Below, in pieces: positions 1-10,678 of a stretch of DNA of 64,000 nucleotides (position 1 is the stretch's first letter; every line of letters begins with the position of its first letter). The notes beneath the pieces are model-generated. The model saw nothing but the letters and a program-made list of their open reading frames with translations. It was not told the origin of the DNA and did no database searches. The stretch is from Brachionus plicatilis (lineage: Eukaryota; Rotifera; Eurotatoria; Ploima; Brachionidae). Position numbers and translations under genes: made by a program. The stretch covers positions 698,255-762,254 of the forward strand of contig QEOQ01000114.1 in NCBI GenBank assembly GCA_010279815.1, read 5' to 3'.

Positions 1-138
1 ACAACTTATAATAAATATTGATTTTTGTACATTTTTTTTATATAAATTGTAATGGAAAAGTTTTTTTCAAATTTCATTTTAAAAAATGAAAAAATTCTTT
101 ATTTTTTGTAAATGTTGTTTTAATATATTCTTTTTTAA

Positions 139-705
139 TCAATTTCGATAAAATTTTTTACATCTTCTGATACTTCTAATGTAAAAAATACTGACAACTC
201 AACAATATATATCACAATTTTATCAGGCGGTATGAGAACAACCAGTGAAGAAACAGTTTTATTGATAAAATCAATTTTACTTAAAAGAACTTCTAACATT
301 GTTTTAAATATTGCAACAGATGAAGAAAGCAGAAATTTTTTAAAAAGAATTTTTGAAAATAAAATGGTTTTCGCATATCCTAGACTAACTGTAAATTTTA
401 AAATAATTAATTTGGAAGATATCAAGAAAAGATGTGATAATCTAAAAATACCTATTGTTCATCATTCAGGATTGTGGGATATGAGCAAATTATTTTTGGA
501 CGAAATTTTTCCAGCCACAAAAAAAACAATTTTCATCGATACGGAAATGATTCTCGGTTCTGATCCAATTTTGTTATATAATGATTTTAAAAATTTTGAT
601 GATGAAACAATTTTTTCATTGACAAGAGAATCTAACTGGAAAAAAGGTCCAAACCATATTTGTTCCTGTATCTTTTTATGGGATGTGGAAAAATCGATCT
701 ATTGA
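139..705 (+). pseudogene. LARGE-like GT8 glycosyltransferase fragment
   Basis: The frame is open from about 139 to a TGA at 703-705, with its first ATG at 232. The reading resembles the first (xylosyltransferase) catalytic domain of LARGE, a Golgi family-8 glycosyltransferase that extends matriglycan on dystroglycan. Visible matches are a start strand followed by a Gly-Gly turn (ITILSGG), a helix (ETVLLIKSILL), an HHSG motif, a helix (KLFLDEIFP) and the metal-site strand FIDTEMIL. Family members have Asp-Thr-Asp at that site; here it is Asp-Thr-Glu. Similarity continues before the first ATG, so either the gene starts upstream or this is a broken copy. It stops after about 185 residues, well short of a full domain, and low-complexity repeats follow at once. 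I favour a partial or decayed gene. Another GT8 subfamily is possible. Confidence 0.55.
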
Positions 706-769
706 CAATAAAAAAAAAGAATCCTTTTAAAAACTTTTTATCCTCTAAAAACTTAAAAACCATAAAGAG

Positions 770-912
770 TCTTAAAAAAAAGAATGTACTATTTGTACTT
801 TTTGATAAAAAACACCATAAAGGACGTACTTTTTGTACTTTTTTTTTAAGTCAAAGTCAAAGTTAGTTTCTACCCAAAAAAGGATGTACTTTTTGTACTT
901 TTTTTTTTTTAA
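770..912. repeat. Three spaced copies of a GTAC-T5-GTAC motif
   Basis: Three near-identical blocks read roughly AAGGAYGTACTTTTTGTAC followed by a T run, at about 781-805, 820-850 and 880-912. The core is a short palindrome (GTAC, five T, GTAC). They follow directly on the glycosyltransferase fragment. They look like decayed tandem repeats, with no sign of function. Confidence 0.5.
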
Positions 913-931
913 ATATAGCAGACAATTATTA

Positions 932-1455
932 ATTCATAGCACATGACATATGTTTCATAGCATATTATTTCATAGCATATTGTCTCATAGTTTTATTGCA
1001 ATTTTTTGAAAGACATAATTTGTAATTAATAATTTATGATTGAAATATCTAGATGAATAAAAATTTCTTGAAAGATAATGCTAACTTTTCGCTTTCTGTT
1101 AAAAATTTACGTTCGCGTCGCATTCAAAGGACTGAACACAGGTCAATTTTGATACACGTATTTTCAATGTAGTTTCAAAATACAATAAGACAGAATATGT
1201 TGATTATCTTAAAAATATTAGTTAAATTACGATTAATTAATTATAAAGTTAATTTATTTCATTTTTATTAGCACTTTTTTTCAATAAAATATATTTTATT
1301 GAAAATATATTTAATAATAATATATATATATAAATATATTTAATCAATGATTTTTTCTTTTGATGCAATTATTATATGAAAAATAATGCTATGAATACTA
1401 ATTGATTTGCTATGAAAATCAATTATGCCATGAAACAATATATGCTATGAAACAA
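932..1455. mobile_element. MITE-like segment with imperfect inverted ends
   Basis: The left end (932-990) holds several copies of TTTCATAGCATATT-like sequence. The right end (1386-1452) holds its reverse complement (GCTATGAAACAATATATGC and similar). The roughly 450 bp between contain no coding sequence. The ends are internally repetitive and no target duplication was found. Confidence 0.4.
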
Positions 1456-2366
1456 GTCAGCCCCGCAAAGACTTTAGTTTTTTTTTTAAAAAGTCCGAAT
1501 TTGTTTATTTTGATAATTTTTTTTTAATTCTCAGACGAGTTTTGATAGAATAATGTTTTAAAATAGAATTATAAAAAATCTATGCTGAAAGGCATATAAG
1601 CCATATTTTTACATTATTTTCTTATTTGTTATGGTTTAAAACAAATTAAAGAATGTAAATACCTTTCTGGAACTTGAATTTACTTTCTAAATTCTGTCAG
1701 TGCTATATCACCAAAGAAACAAAGATTTTATATCTATACACGTATCATAGCATTAAAATTTATCAAAACATTGCTCTAGATCAAACAATCTATTTCGATT
1801 TTGTTCAAAACAAGCTATAAATTAATTTTGTAATAATTATTGTTTTTTTTTATGTTGAATTAAACCGCTTAGATTCAAATTCGATGCTCAAAAATTCAAT
1901 CATGTAAGCAACTTTAATCTAACTGTTAAAAAATAACTTATTAAATTTAAGTTATTTTAAAATTAATTATGAGAATCTAGTCTAAACAAAGTTAAAACAA
2001 ATCAAAGGCAATAAAAAATTTGGAAATTTTTACACGGGATTAATTAATATCTAAGTGAAAAAAAGAGAACAATACGAAAATTTTTTATTTAAAGCTTTCA
2101 ATATTTCAAAAAAATTTACCAAATTATGCAAAAAAAACTAAAATAATATTATATTATTAAGTTAAATTGTAAATTTTTTCAAAATAGCATCTCAAAATAA
2201 ATAATCTATGTTTGAAACATTGTATTTTATTTCAATAGAGCGACATGGCAAAATTTTCTCAAAATATTTTTAAAATAAAATATATCCGTAACATCGGACA
2301 TATTCAATGCATTTTCAAAATTGTATTTAAATTTGTTAAAAAACACGATAGAACATGCCATATGCA
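1456..2366. other. AT-rich, no gene seen
   Basis: Homopolymer-rich A+T sequence with no convincing reading frame, repeat pair or RNA gene. Confidence 0.6.
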
Positions 2367-2533
2367 TGGCTGGAAGACCTATCCGACAAGTCATTTCCGA
2401 CAAATCACGATCCGACAATTTTTTATTTAACAATTAATTAAAAAGGTACTTTTCAGACAAAGTCTTTCAAGTAATATCAAATAAAAATTGTCCAAAAAAA
2501 TAGTATTGTCACCAAATTTATTTTATAACTGAT

Positions 2534-2677
2534 ATGTCTCAAAGTCAATATAATACTTTTATTGAGTTTAAAACCACCAAAGGGAAACTATGTACTGGTT
2601 ACTTAACTGAAAAGTATCGATTTAAATATGAATCGAAGATAATGGCTATCGGTTTTTTGATACCTCTCATTAATTAA
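2534..2677 (+). CDS. Short N-terminal frame, possible transposase start
   Basis: A 47-codon ATG frame just inside the left end of the SWIM element. It contains a basic/aromatic stretch (IEFKTTKGKLCTGYL) that faintly recalls the start of a FLYWCH zinc finger, a domain common in animal MULE transposases. It runs into the short-repeat array and stops. The position fits a truncated first segment of the transposase whose C-terminus is at 6172-6432. Similarity alone is too weak to be sure. Confidence 0.25.
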   Translation: MSQSQYNTFIEFKTTKGKLCTGYLTEKYRFKYESKIMAIGFLIPLIN

Positions 2678-2855
2678 AAGTTACCTCTAATTTGTTAAAA
2701 AATACCTCAAAATATTAATAAAAGTGTCAAAAAAAATGAAACCAACTCTTTTAATAAAAAAATACCTATTTATTAAAAAATCAAACAAATTTTATAAACG
2801 TCTATCAAATTGATTAAAACCTCTCTAATTAATTAAAAATCCATCTAATTAATTA
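2640..2855. repeat. Subterminal short-repeat array, left side
   Basis: About eight degenerate units of the type ACCTCTAATTAATTAAAA follow each other at roughly 20-30 bp spacing. The mirror-image array is at about 6540-6650 (TTTATTAAATTTGAGGTA type). Paired arrays just inside the TIRs are typical of transposase-binding subterminal repeats, though binding is not shown here. Confidence 0.45.
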
Positions 2856-2899
2856 ATTTTCAGCCTCAAAAATTTATATAAAAAGAATTGTTTTTGATA

Positions 2900-3826
2900 T
2901 TATATTATTAAAAATTTTAGTTTATTAAAAGCCTCATGATGCACGATGTTGGAGAGAGTATCATATTTTAACTTAAGAATAGATCTGACTGCTGTATTCT
3001 GAATTGCTTGCAGTTTTTTGATATTATTTTCTGAAAATGAATTTAAGCAAGGAAAAGAATAATCTAAAATTGATCCGACTAAGGATTTATAAAGATTTCC
3101 TAGTGTGTTTTGATTAAGACCCCATTTTTTGTTTGACAATATCTTAATAATATTTAGCCTATTATTGCAGCGTTCTTTAATTTCGTCTACCAGTATATTA
3201 AAATTTAACTTAGAATCAAATTTAATACCAAGAAATTTGATTTCTTTTTGGCTCACTATTCTGTTTCCATAAATTTTTAAGTTTAGATTATCACTCTCTT
3301 TTTTGTACCTGGAAAAGACTACTGAACACGACTTTTCAACTGATATCTTCATTTTCCATTTAATAAGCCATTGTTCTAGTTCGTTGAGGTATTTATTAAT
3401 CTTATTTTCTAGGTTCCCCTTTTTGTTATAAATGAAGAATGTTACTAGATCATCTGCGAAAAGCAGAGAGTATTCATTATTTGTTTTGTTTCTTTTGGGG
3501 ATGTCATTAATATATATACTAAATAAAAGAGGACTAATTACTGAGCCTTGAGGAACACCTGCAGTTATTTGATATTCTTCGCTCAGATGGTCATTCACAT
3601 TTACCTTAAATGTCCTAGAGTCTAAAAAGGATCTAATCCAGTTAGTCAAGTAATGAGGTGGTTTTATTTGAATCAATTTAAAAAGTAAACCTTCATGCCA
3701 AACCCTATCAAAGGCTTTAGAAATGTCAAAAAAAAGGCCGCTAACTCTCTTTTTTCTATTAAATGATTCCACAATTTTTTGAATTAAAAAGAAAAGATTA
3801 TCTGCTGTTCGCCGGTGTTTCTCCAA
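2900..3826 (-). pseudogene. LINE ORF2, reverse transcriptase part
   Basis: This is the C-terminal continuation of the endonuclease/RT protein encoded at 3960-5540, separated from it by a frameshift and a stop. It shows the RT blocks in order: GLFFDISKAFDRVWHEGL (catalytic Asp), TAGVPQGSVISPLLFSIYIN, then LFADDL (the catalytic Asp pair). A thumb-like tail follows (LQAIQNTAVRSILKL). The frame ends abruptly at 2900 without the expected last segment or 3' tail, so the 3' end has been lost. The bridging region 3827-3960 still reads as RT in another frame (PLNYRPISITS). The element is an APE-type non-LTR retrotransposon, Jockey/CR1-like by overall look. It cannot move as it stands. Confidence 0.85.
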
Positions 3827-3959
3827 ATCCAGATTGCTCCTGGATAAGGAGTGAATTTTGTTCCAAAAAATTGTATAATCTAGAATATACTATGCGTTCC
3901 AGTAGCTTTCCTAAACAACTCGTTATACTAATTGGTCTATAATTTAAAGGATCTTGTAA

Positions 3960-5540
3960 TCAAGAGGCTTTTTTTTTAATCATAGTAATGTTCGATGTTT
4001 TCCACGCTTTAGGGACTCTACCTTCTCGAAGAGATATATTAAAAAGTTCTATGATTTCTATTAATGAATTTTTAGGTAAGTTTTTTAACATTAAATTATA
4101 AATTTGGTCAGGTCCTGATGCCGCTTCATTTTTCAATCTTTTTAAAGCCATAATTAATTCATTTAAGCAAATTGGATCATTAAAATTAGAATGGTTATAA
4201 TTTCTAAAGAAATCAGAGTTAGAATTTAGTATTTCGATATCTTTCTCAGAATCAATTAAATCAGAATTAGGACTAAATATTGAAGATAAAAGTTCTCCGA
4301 AGCATTTTCCCTTTTCTTCATTAGTTTTGAATTCATTTTCATTTAAGATCAAATTAGGAATTAAATTTGATCCTTTTTTTGTTCTAAATTTATTTATTTT
4401 TTTCCAAAAAGGTCTCCTTGTCAGTGGGTTTTTTCCCATCTTCTCAATAAAATCAAACCAATTTTGATTCCAGAATTTTTTTAAAGAGGCCTTTAACTCA
4501 GATGTAAGTTGATTAAATTTTTGCTTTAGCTTTTGACAGCGAGTTTTCTGGAAGTTTCTACTTACTTTCCTGCGTTCTTTGATCAAATTAACAATGTTTG
4601 GTGGAAGACTCGTTTTGTAGATTTTCTTAGAAAGATATGGAATGCTTTTATGTGAAGCAGAAATAATTTTTTCTGTAATTCTATCATTTAGTTGGTCTAT
4701 TGTGAGGGAACTTTCAGTGATATTCACTATTTGAGAATTTAAAATCTCGCTAAATAATTGCCAGTTTGCTTTCTTATAGTTAAACCTTTTAGCTGCTGAT
4801 TTATTTTCTAATTGATAGCCCATAGAAATCGATGCTTCGATTGGAAAATGGTCACTAGTCATGTCTTGACTATTTAAGACACTAAAGTCGGTAATTTTGT
4901 CAATTAAAGAAGATGAAACTAAAAAAAGGTCAAGAATTTCAAAGTAATTCTTATTAAAAATATTGAAAGTAGGACGCTTATCATTGATTACTGAAAAGTC
5001 TAACTCATTAATTATTCTTTCCAACATTATGCCATTTTCATTTTCCCCAACGCAGCCTATTTGCTTTGTCCTTGCGTTTAGATCACCACCCAAAATGTAG
5101 TTCCTACACTTTTTATTAACTGTTTTGAAAAACTCAAAGTTCAGAAGCACATTGGGTGGATTATAAAGACTAAATACAAACAATTCACTATTCTTTCCTA
5201 AGTTCATTTTTATACAAAGGAGTTCGGAATTGAATTCCTCATAAGAAAAATCTTGTATAAATTCAATTCCTTCTTTTATTAAAATAGCTACTCCTCCTCC
5301 ATACTTGTTGCGTGGTTTTGTTATGAACTGATAATTGTTAAAATCAAGATAAATATTTGCCTCACTCAAATCTATCTTTAATTCATTGAGCAAAACAATG
5401 TCGGGACATTTTTGAGCTAAAAAATTCGCTAAGAGATGAACCCTACTAGGTAAATGAAGACAATTCCAGTGAGTAATTACTAACCTTGTTTTATTAAGAG
5501 GTTTTGTTCTTAAAGTTGATTGATTTGTCTTCTTGTTCAT
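3960..5540 (-). pseudogene. LINE ORF2, AP endonuclease and start of RT
   Basis: 526 codons on the minus strand, starting at the ATG at 5538-5540. Residues about 20-235 form an exonuclease/endonuclease/phosphatase (APE) domain, which nicks target DNA. Visible are the THWNC start strand, LLNELK (metal-binding Glu), GGGVAILIK, LYNPPN, GGDLNA and the final SDHFPIEAS (catalytic His). After a basic linker (RKVSRNFQK and similar) the RT N-terminus appears (AASGPDQIYNLMLKNLP). The frame then breaks at a T-run near 3960. The start codon overlaps the stop of an upstream frame (ATGA), the usual ORF1/ORF2 arrangement. It is inserted in the SWIM transposon in reverse orientation. Confidence 0.85.
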
Positions 5541-5683
5541 TCTAAATTTTCTTCAATGCTGTTTTGACTGGCAGTTTGCTGACCATCTTCGTTAGATGAT
5601 TGATCTACTTGAATTGAACATTCAGTTGTCGAACTGTTTGATTCAGACTCGAAGGTATTGTCGTTTTCATTTTCCAAGACAAC
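5537..5683 (-). pseudogene. LINE ORF1, C-terminal scrap
   Basis: About 48 codons of Ser/Glu/Gln-rich sequence end in EENLE and a TGA at 5537-5539. That stop overlaps the ORF2 ATG by two bases (ATGA). The upstream part is missing: at about 5684 the sequence changes to an unrelated plus-strand LINE end, so this LINE is 5'-truncated within ORF1. The identification is by position; the scrap has no recognisable domain. Confidence 0.5.
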
Positions 5684-5689
5684 TAATGG

Positions 5690-6115
5690 TTATTATATTA
5701 TGTTGGGACAGGACTGAGTCATTCTATTACATTGGTTGAAAGACTGGTGAAGGAATACAAAGAAGGTTTCGAATCAAGATATATTGAATACCCAACTCCA
5801 TTGTGTAATTGCTACCTTACTATTTCTTCTTTTTTTCCTGAAACTTGAACTATTTAAAAATGTGCAACATGTAACAATCTATTCCTATTTATGTCTTTTC
5901 AACTTTCATTTTTTTAGCTTATTTACTTTATTTCGATTCTTTTTTTTTATCTCATTTTATTAACTTTAATTTTATTTTTTTTTATTTTATTTTTTTTATT
6001 ATTTTTTTTTAACTTATTCTGAAGGAGCTCTAGCTCGGTACAGAAAACAAATAAATAAATAAATAAAAATAATATTTTGATTAATAAACAAATAAATAAA
6101 TAAAATAAAAATTTT
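5690..6115 (+). mobile_element. LINE 3' end with hairpin and (AAAT)n tail
   Basis: The frame from about 5700 reads SHSITLVERLVKEYKEGF and stops near 5800, a typical extreme C-terminus of an L2/CR1-like ORF2. A pyrimidine-rich 3' UTR follows, then a hairpin (CTGAAGGAGCTCTAGCTCGG, then TACAG) at 6021-6045 and (AAAT)n. The same hairpin/tail recurs at 35252-35290 and, reversed, at 7315-7370 and 62980-63045. The same C-terminal peptide type occurs in both arms of the Ulp1 element. Confidence 0.7.
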
Positions 6116-6171
6116 GATTAATCGAAATTAAAAAACTTCAAAATGAGTTTGGATCAAGAAAATACAGCATT

Positions 6172-6432
6172 TATCTAGTATAAATCGTATTTCTATCAAT
6201 ATAAATAATTGGAGAGAAACAACGTGTACTTGTTCAGATTGGCAAAAGGATTACAAGTGTAATCATCAAATTGCAGTTTGTGCAAGGCTAAAAAAATGTG
6301 CATTTTACATTGTTGAAAAAAAAACAAAAAACATTCAATCAAGAATCTACTCAAAATAATGAATCTAAAACATGTAAAAAATGTGGCTTAATTATGAAAA
6401 AAAAAAGATATTTTTATTGTGATAATTGTTAA
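6172..6432 (+). pseudogene. Transposase C-terminus: SWIM finger plus zinc ribbon
   Basis: The frame reads WRETTCTCSDWQKDYKCNHQ, then IAVCARLK: a SWIM zinc finger (CxCx9CxH), which in MULE transposases sits near the C-terminus and is thought to bind nucleic acid. After a poly-A run that shifts the frame by one, a four-Cys ribbon follows (CKKCG ... YCDNC) and a TAA. It lies just inside the right TIR, on the strand expected for the element's own transposase. The catalytic DDE core is absent. A second SWIM frame at 55066-55536 is a different copy or family. Confidence 0.6.
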
Positions 6433-6534
6433 TTTTTTTTTTTTTAGAGATGAGTATTAACTTTTTGCGGTTTTATAATGAAATTGCTTTCTTTTTTTAT
6501 AAATTGATGTAATTTTTTTTATTTGAATACTTTT

Positions 6535-6655
6535 TTTATATTTTGGTACCTTTTTAATAAAAAAATAGTCTTTTATTAAATTTGAGAAGATTTTTATTAA
6601 ATTTGAGGTAAATTTTAATAAATTTGAGGTACTAAAAAACTTTATTTCGAAGATA
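6535..6655. repeat. Subterminal short-repeat array, right side
   Basis: Units of the type TTTTATTAAATTTGAGG recur four to five times. They are the inverse of the array at 2640-2855. This stretch accounts for an apparent minus-strand frame here, which I do not regard as a gene. Confidence 0.45.
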
Positions 6656-6952
6656 ATTGGACACAAATCTTGAATTTGAAGTGAAAACGAATCTTCTGGT
6701 TGCCTAGCAACCATTAAAAAATTTGAAAACATGCCATACACCATTACCAAACAACCAATTACCGATTTTGGTCACCAAATAGGCAACAAAAAAATTTTAG
6801 AAATTAAACCAGATCTTAAACCAAGGACGATTATGAAAGAAATTGAATAAGGTGCAATGAACGCTGCTAAAACCTTTCAAATTAATTATTTTTTATTTAA
6901 TTATTTAATAAAAAATTGTCGGATCGGGATTTGTCGGATAGGTCTGACTACC

Positions 6953-7314
6953 ATATGCATAGAGAAATTAATTTTGTCTTTTTTTACTTCAGAACAATGA
7001 AACTACATAAAATGGAAGTACATAACACCGAGAAAAATTTACATTAAAAAGTAAGCAATTTCATCCGTTTTCTATTATTCACTTCATAACTCCGAAAATT
7101 CATAAGAAAGGAGGTCATGAAAAAGAGGTCACACTGTATTGAAAAAGTGCTATGTTTCAAATATTTTTTTCAGTTTCAAATAAAAAAATAATTTGAAGTT
7201 AGTTTTGCAAGCATTTTCATATTTGAAATTAAACTCTTAAGTAAAATAGAATGAGCTTAATTTTTATTTGGAAATTAGAAAAAATATTCAAAATTCTTTT
7301 TTTTAACTTTTAAA
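6953..7314. other. AT-rich, no gene seen
   Basis: No coding sequence, repeat pair or RNA gene recognised. Confidence 0.5.
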
Positions 7315-7435
7315 TAATTTATTTATTTATTTGTTTATGTACCGAGCCAATGCTTCTTCAGAATAAAAAAAAAATATACGACAAAAAAACGAAAAATAAA
7401 GTTAAATAAGATAAATAAAATGAAAAACAAGAAAA
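7315..7435 (-). mobile_element. LINE 3' tail, reversed
   Basis: Read on the minus strand, a pyrimidine-rich UTR leads into CTGAAGAAGCATTGGCTCGG (then TACAT) and (AAAT)n. This is the same tail as at 6021-6066, with changes inside the hairpin. Only the UTR remains. Confidence 0.6.
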
Positions 7436-7485
7436 ATAATTCATTTAGATTTTAATTAATATTGAATCGTTTAAAAACTCCTTCT

Positions 7486-7550
7486 AGAGAACCATAGTTC
7501 ACATATTATGCGAAAAAATTCTGGCTCTAGGGTTTGTGAACTATGAGTTC
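7486..7550. repeat. Imperfect hairpin
   Basis: GAACCATAGTTCACA at 7489-7503 faces TGTGAACTATGAGTTC at 7535-7550, a stem with one bulge around a loop of about 30 bases. It may be a tiny MITE. The sequence to 8080 holds nothing else recognisable. Confidence 0.35.
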
Positions 7551-8084
7551 ACCTAATTTTTGATCACGAACAAGTGAACCAAAATAGAATTAGGAGATCA
7601 GATTTCAAATGAGGTGAAAAACTTTTAGATTAGGTGAGCAAATTGAATAGAAAAGCTTTTTAATAGAATGCATAATTCTCAAAACTGATATAAAAATAAA
7701 AAATGAAGTTAATAATTTTTTTGCTTTTTTTTTTAATTTGAAGGTGTTTAAGAAATATAATTTTCTCTGATCTAGTTGACCTGTTATTACCCTTTCAACT
7801 ATCCAAAATATTCAAATGCCTTAATTAATCTTTAATTTGTGATTTTTCTAAAATTGTACATTTAGTATATTTCTATAAAAAAAGTTACCAATAAAAAAAT
7901 TATCGCTATCTCTTTGTAAATATATAATTGTAAGATTTTCAAAATGGAGTTTTACAACGTCGGTTCGGTATAGTTCGGTCCTAACAATTTTTAGACTCAT
8001 AGTAAAAAAGTTATTTCATTTTAAAATTTTTGTTTTTGTTCTTTGATCCAATATTCACAATGCTACTTCTCTTCTTAAATAAAA

Positions 8085-8574
8085 CTAGAAACCCCCACTA
8101 TGGTAAACGTCATAAGCGATAGTAAACAAAAAAAGTTATTGTACAAATGAATTTTATTTACAATTAATAAAAATAAAAAAGTTACATTTTAACATTATTA
8201 AAAACATCATAAAAAACAGGATTCCTTGTGCCTTTCGGTAATGTTATAGTAATATCGTCAAAGTCAGATACCCTTGAAAGGGCTACGTAAAGTTGTCCGT
8301 GACTGAATACCCGATTTTCAAGGTACACTCCTACCCTTTTCAATGTTTGACCTTGCGATTTTTTGATAGAAATAGCAAAAGCAGGTCTTACTGGGAATTG
8401 TGTTCGCTTGAAGTCAAACGGAAGACCTGAATCGGATGGTATTAATGGTACCCTTGGAATATGAACATATTTACCTTTTAACTTATATATTGCGATTAAA
8501 ATATTAGAAAAAATACTGCAGCAAAGTGCAACATAATTTGTTGCACCTTTTTTGCCTAAAATAATTTTTCTCAT
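8085..8574 (-). mobile_element. Helitron 3' portion
   Basis: A Helitron-type helicase end is followed on the minus strand, about 90 bp after its stop, by GGGGGTTTCTAGT. This resembles a Helitron 3' end (CTRR followed by T). A weak five-base stem (ACTAT/ATAGT) lies just before it. The boundary is a suggestion; the 5' end was not found. Confidence 0.4.
8182..8574 (-). pseudogene. Helitron PIF1-family helicase, C-terminal end
   Basis: From about residue 27 onward the frame matches the end of the Helitron Rep/helicase protein. It has IPRVPLIPSDSGLPFDFKR, FAISIKKSQGQTL (helicase motif V region) and HGQLYVALSRVSD (motif VI), the signature of PIF1/RecD-type superfamily 1 helicases. In Helitrons this domain unwinds DNA during rolling-circle transposition. 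The first 25 or so residues do not look like the family, and nothing upstream encodes the Walker motifs or the Rep nuclease. This is therefore a 5'-truncated remnant. The stop is at the usual distance after motif VI. Confidence 0.85.
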
Positions 8575-8639
8575 TATTTTTTCTAATATTATTTATTAAC
8601 TTTAATTTTAATTTATTAAAAAATTAAGAATTTTTGTTC

Positions 8640-8975
8640 AATTTGTGTTTGAAATTTCACAATACCATCTCAATCTAAATTTAACTTTGTTTCACCGTAA
8701 TATATATTAATTTATATCAAAAATATCATTTAAAGCCATAATTTTGATGTACTTAAATATGGATTTTAAATTCGTCTTTAAAGTTTTCAAATAAAAATTT
8801 AAAAGAATCAATTAAAGATCAATTATTAAAAAAAGTTTTGTTTCTTTAAATTAAAATAGTAAATATTTTATTTTAAGTTGAAAAAAATTTAAAAAGGCTA
8901 ATTTGATCATTTTTATTAAGAATATAGTCAATTAAGTTTTGATCATTTGATCATGATTATGAACTTCAAGTTGCC
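8640..8975 (-). mobile_element. MITE family A, truncated copy
   Basis: This stretch matches the reverse complement of 42442-42790 over its whole length, ending at the shared terminus GAACTTCAAGTTGCC. The opposite terminus is missing. Related full copies are at 29256-29796 and 42442-42957. Confidence 0.65.
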
Positions 8976-9267
8976 TACAAAAGCTACTCAAAAAAAAGTG
9001 GAAGAAAACTTGGATCGAGAAATAAACTAACTTATTTATTGGCGTCAGTTTGATCTATTTAAAGAACCAAAAAATATAAAAATTCATTTTGATATTTTTT
9101 ATTATAAAATAAATGGTGTTTTTTTTTATCTTTTAATAAAAATCTTCATACAATTTTTTAAAAGCATGAAAATAGTGAAGAATTCAAATTTATTTAAAAA
9201 AAATAAAATTGAGTTTCTAGTTTCTATTAAGATTCGGCGTATCCTAGTGTATTTTTGCACTGATTCT

Positions 9268-9410
9268 CAAGTAAACATTCTCTGGATTTAATCTGAGATT
9301 CAATTTTTTATGAAAATTGTAACAATGGGCAATTACTTAATATGTGAAGTAATAGGGTTTCACCCTAAAATAACCCATTTGAGTGAATATCCCGTTTACC
9401 TGAGAATTTA
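9268..9410. mobile_element. Small inverted-repeat element
   Basis: ATTCTCAAGTAAAC at 9271-9284 faces GTTTACCTGAGAAT at 9394-9409 (one mismatch), enclosing about 110 bp without coding potential. A second short pair (AATGTCAAATAAATT and its inverse, about 9430-9444 and 9524-9539) lies next to it. Both look like tiny MITEs. Confidence 0.4.
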
Positions 9411-9544
9411 GATCGTTTGCCAAAAAATAATGTCAAATAAATTAAATAAACTGTTTTTTTTTGGAAATCATTTTTTGCAAATTTGTATTGTATTATTTAA
9501 TTAACAAAAGTTGTTTAATTTTGAATTTATTTGACATTATATTA

Positions 9545-10620
9545 GGGGCCTACTAAAATACTGACCCCCACTTATTTGACAAATCAAAAATATTTCTAAA
9601 AGCTTTAAAATGTCAATTAGTTTTGAATTCCAGTTCGTTATGAAAATTAAGTTAGTTATTGTTATAAAATTTTTATTTTTTGTGAAAATTGAATTTTTTT
9701 ATTTTTTGAATGACCGGGCTTCATAGAAAAAAGCCAAAAAGAACACTTTTTTGAGTTAAATAGTATGTAGTCCCAGGGATTACTAAATACATTACTTTTT
9801 TTTTTAAACTAAGCTGGAAAAAATTCTGAACAAATTTATGGTTTTACTTTTTTGAATTTATGTTTTATTTTATTTAAATGACAAAAATATAGTAAAAATA
9901 AGAAAAAAAAATTTCGCCTCATTTAAGTTTGATTTATAGTAATCTATCGCCAAAAATGTAATGCCAATTATTTTATTACCATTTTCTTTAATAAGAATCA
10001 ATCGCCGAAAAAAAATTGAACAATTACTTTTGATTAATTTATAATTATCTTCAAAAAAAAACAAACTTGACTCAACTATCTTGCAAACATAACCGTTTAA
10101 CGGAAACGGAATATTGTTATACAAAAAAAATTATCTATGTTACTAAACTCAGTTTCGGCACTTTGAATCAATTGAAACTTCAAAAATATTTTTGATTTTT
10201 TTTTGTTTAATTATTCTTAATTAACACATTATATAAAATTTATTACTATTTTAATTGAGCGTGGGAATATTTTTTTTATTCATGTATATAATTTTCTACG
10301 TTTTACTTCCTAACTTTTTAACATCATGTAAAAGTATTATGAGAGTTTTTTTAGAGAATCGCTGAAATTTTAAATAATAAGATTACTAAATTTTTTTTAT
10401 TTTAAAAATTGAAAGATATATTAGTAAAAAAAATAAATTCCTTATTTAGACTAAAAAATATAGAAACTTTTTTATTTTGACAAGAAAATCTAAAATTAAA
10501 AATTTTGAACAAAAAAAATTAAAAAAAAATCTCTTTTAATCTGCTTTTGTTTGAAGACAAAAAAGTATGACTTACAACTCAATCTAATTCATAAATTTAT
10601 GAAATTTAAAAATTTGAGAA
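9545..10620. other. AT-rich spacer upstream of ITPA
   Basis: No gene recognised. A minus-strand frame at 9870-10124 has no family resemblance and is rich in A+T-driven residues. No clear promoter element can be read in such AT-rich DNA. Confidence 0.5.
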
Positions 10621-10678
10621 AAATTTTAAATCACCAATGTTTGTTACCCGGTACATTTTAGAAAACATAATTAAAAAA

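Larger units (their letters stand above)
2367..6952. mobile_element. TIR transposon with SWIM-type transposase end
   Basis: Inverted ends face each other at about 2367-2435 and 6885-6952. Both contain AGACCTATCCGACAA and GATCCGACAATTTTTTATT in mirrored order. The left end has three GACAA units and the right end two. Just inside lie mirrored arrays of short A/T repeats ending in GAGGTA or TACCTC. A short start-like frame (2534-2677) and a SWIM/zinc-ribbon frame (6172-6432) on the + strand look like the two ends of one MULE-like transposase. Its middle has been replaced by a LINE on the minus strand and a LINE tail on the plus strand. The element is therefore dead. The MULE assignment rests on the SWIM finger and is inferred. 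Confidence 0.6.

Noticed and set aside
135..425. Minus-strand frame opposite the glycosyltransferase
   Set aside because: Antisense shadow of the better-supported plus-strand reading.
2227..2433. Frames on both strands at the left end of the SWIM element
   Set aside because: They overlap the terminal inverted repeat and have no family resemblance.
9870..10124. 84-codon minus-strand frame
   Set aside because: No recognisable motif, composition as expected from AT-rich DNA, and no splice or conservation evidence.
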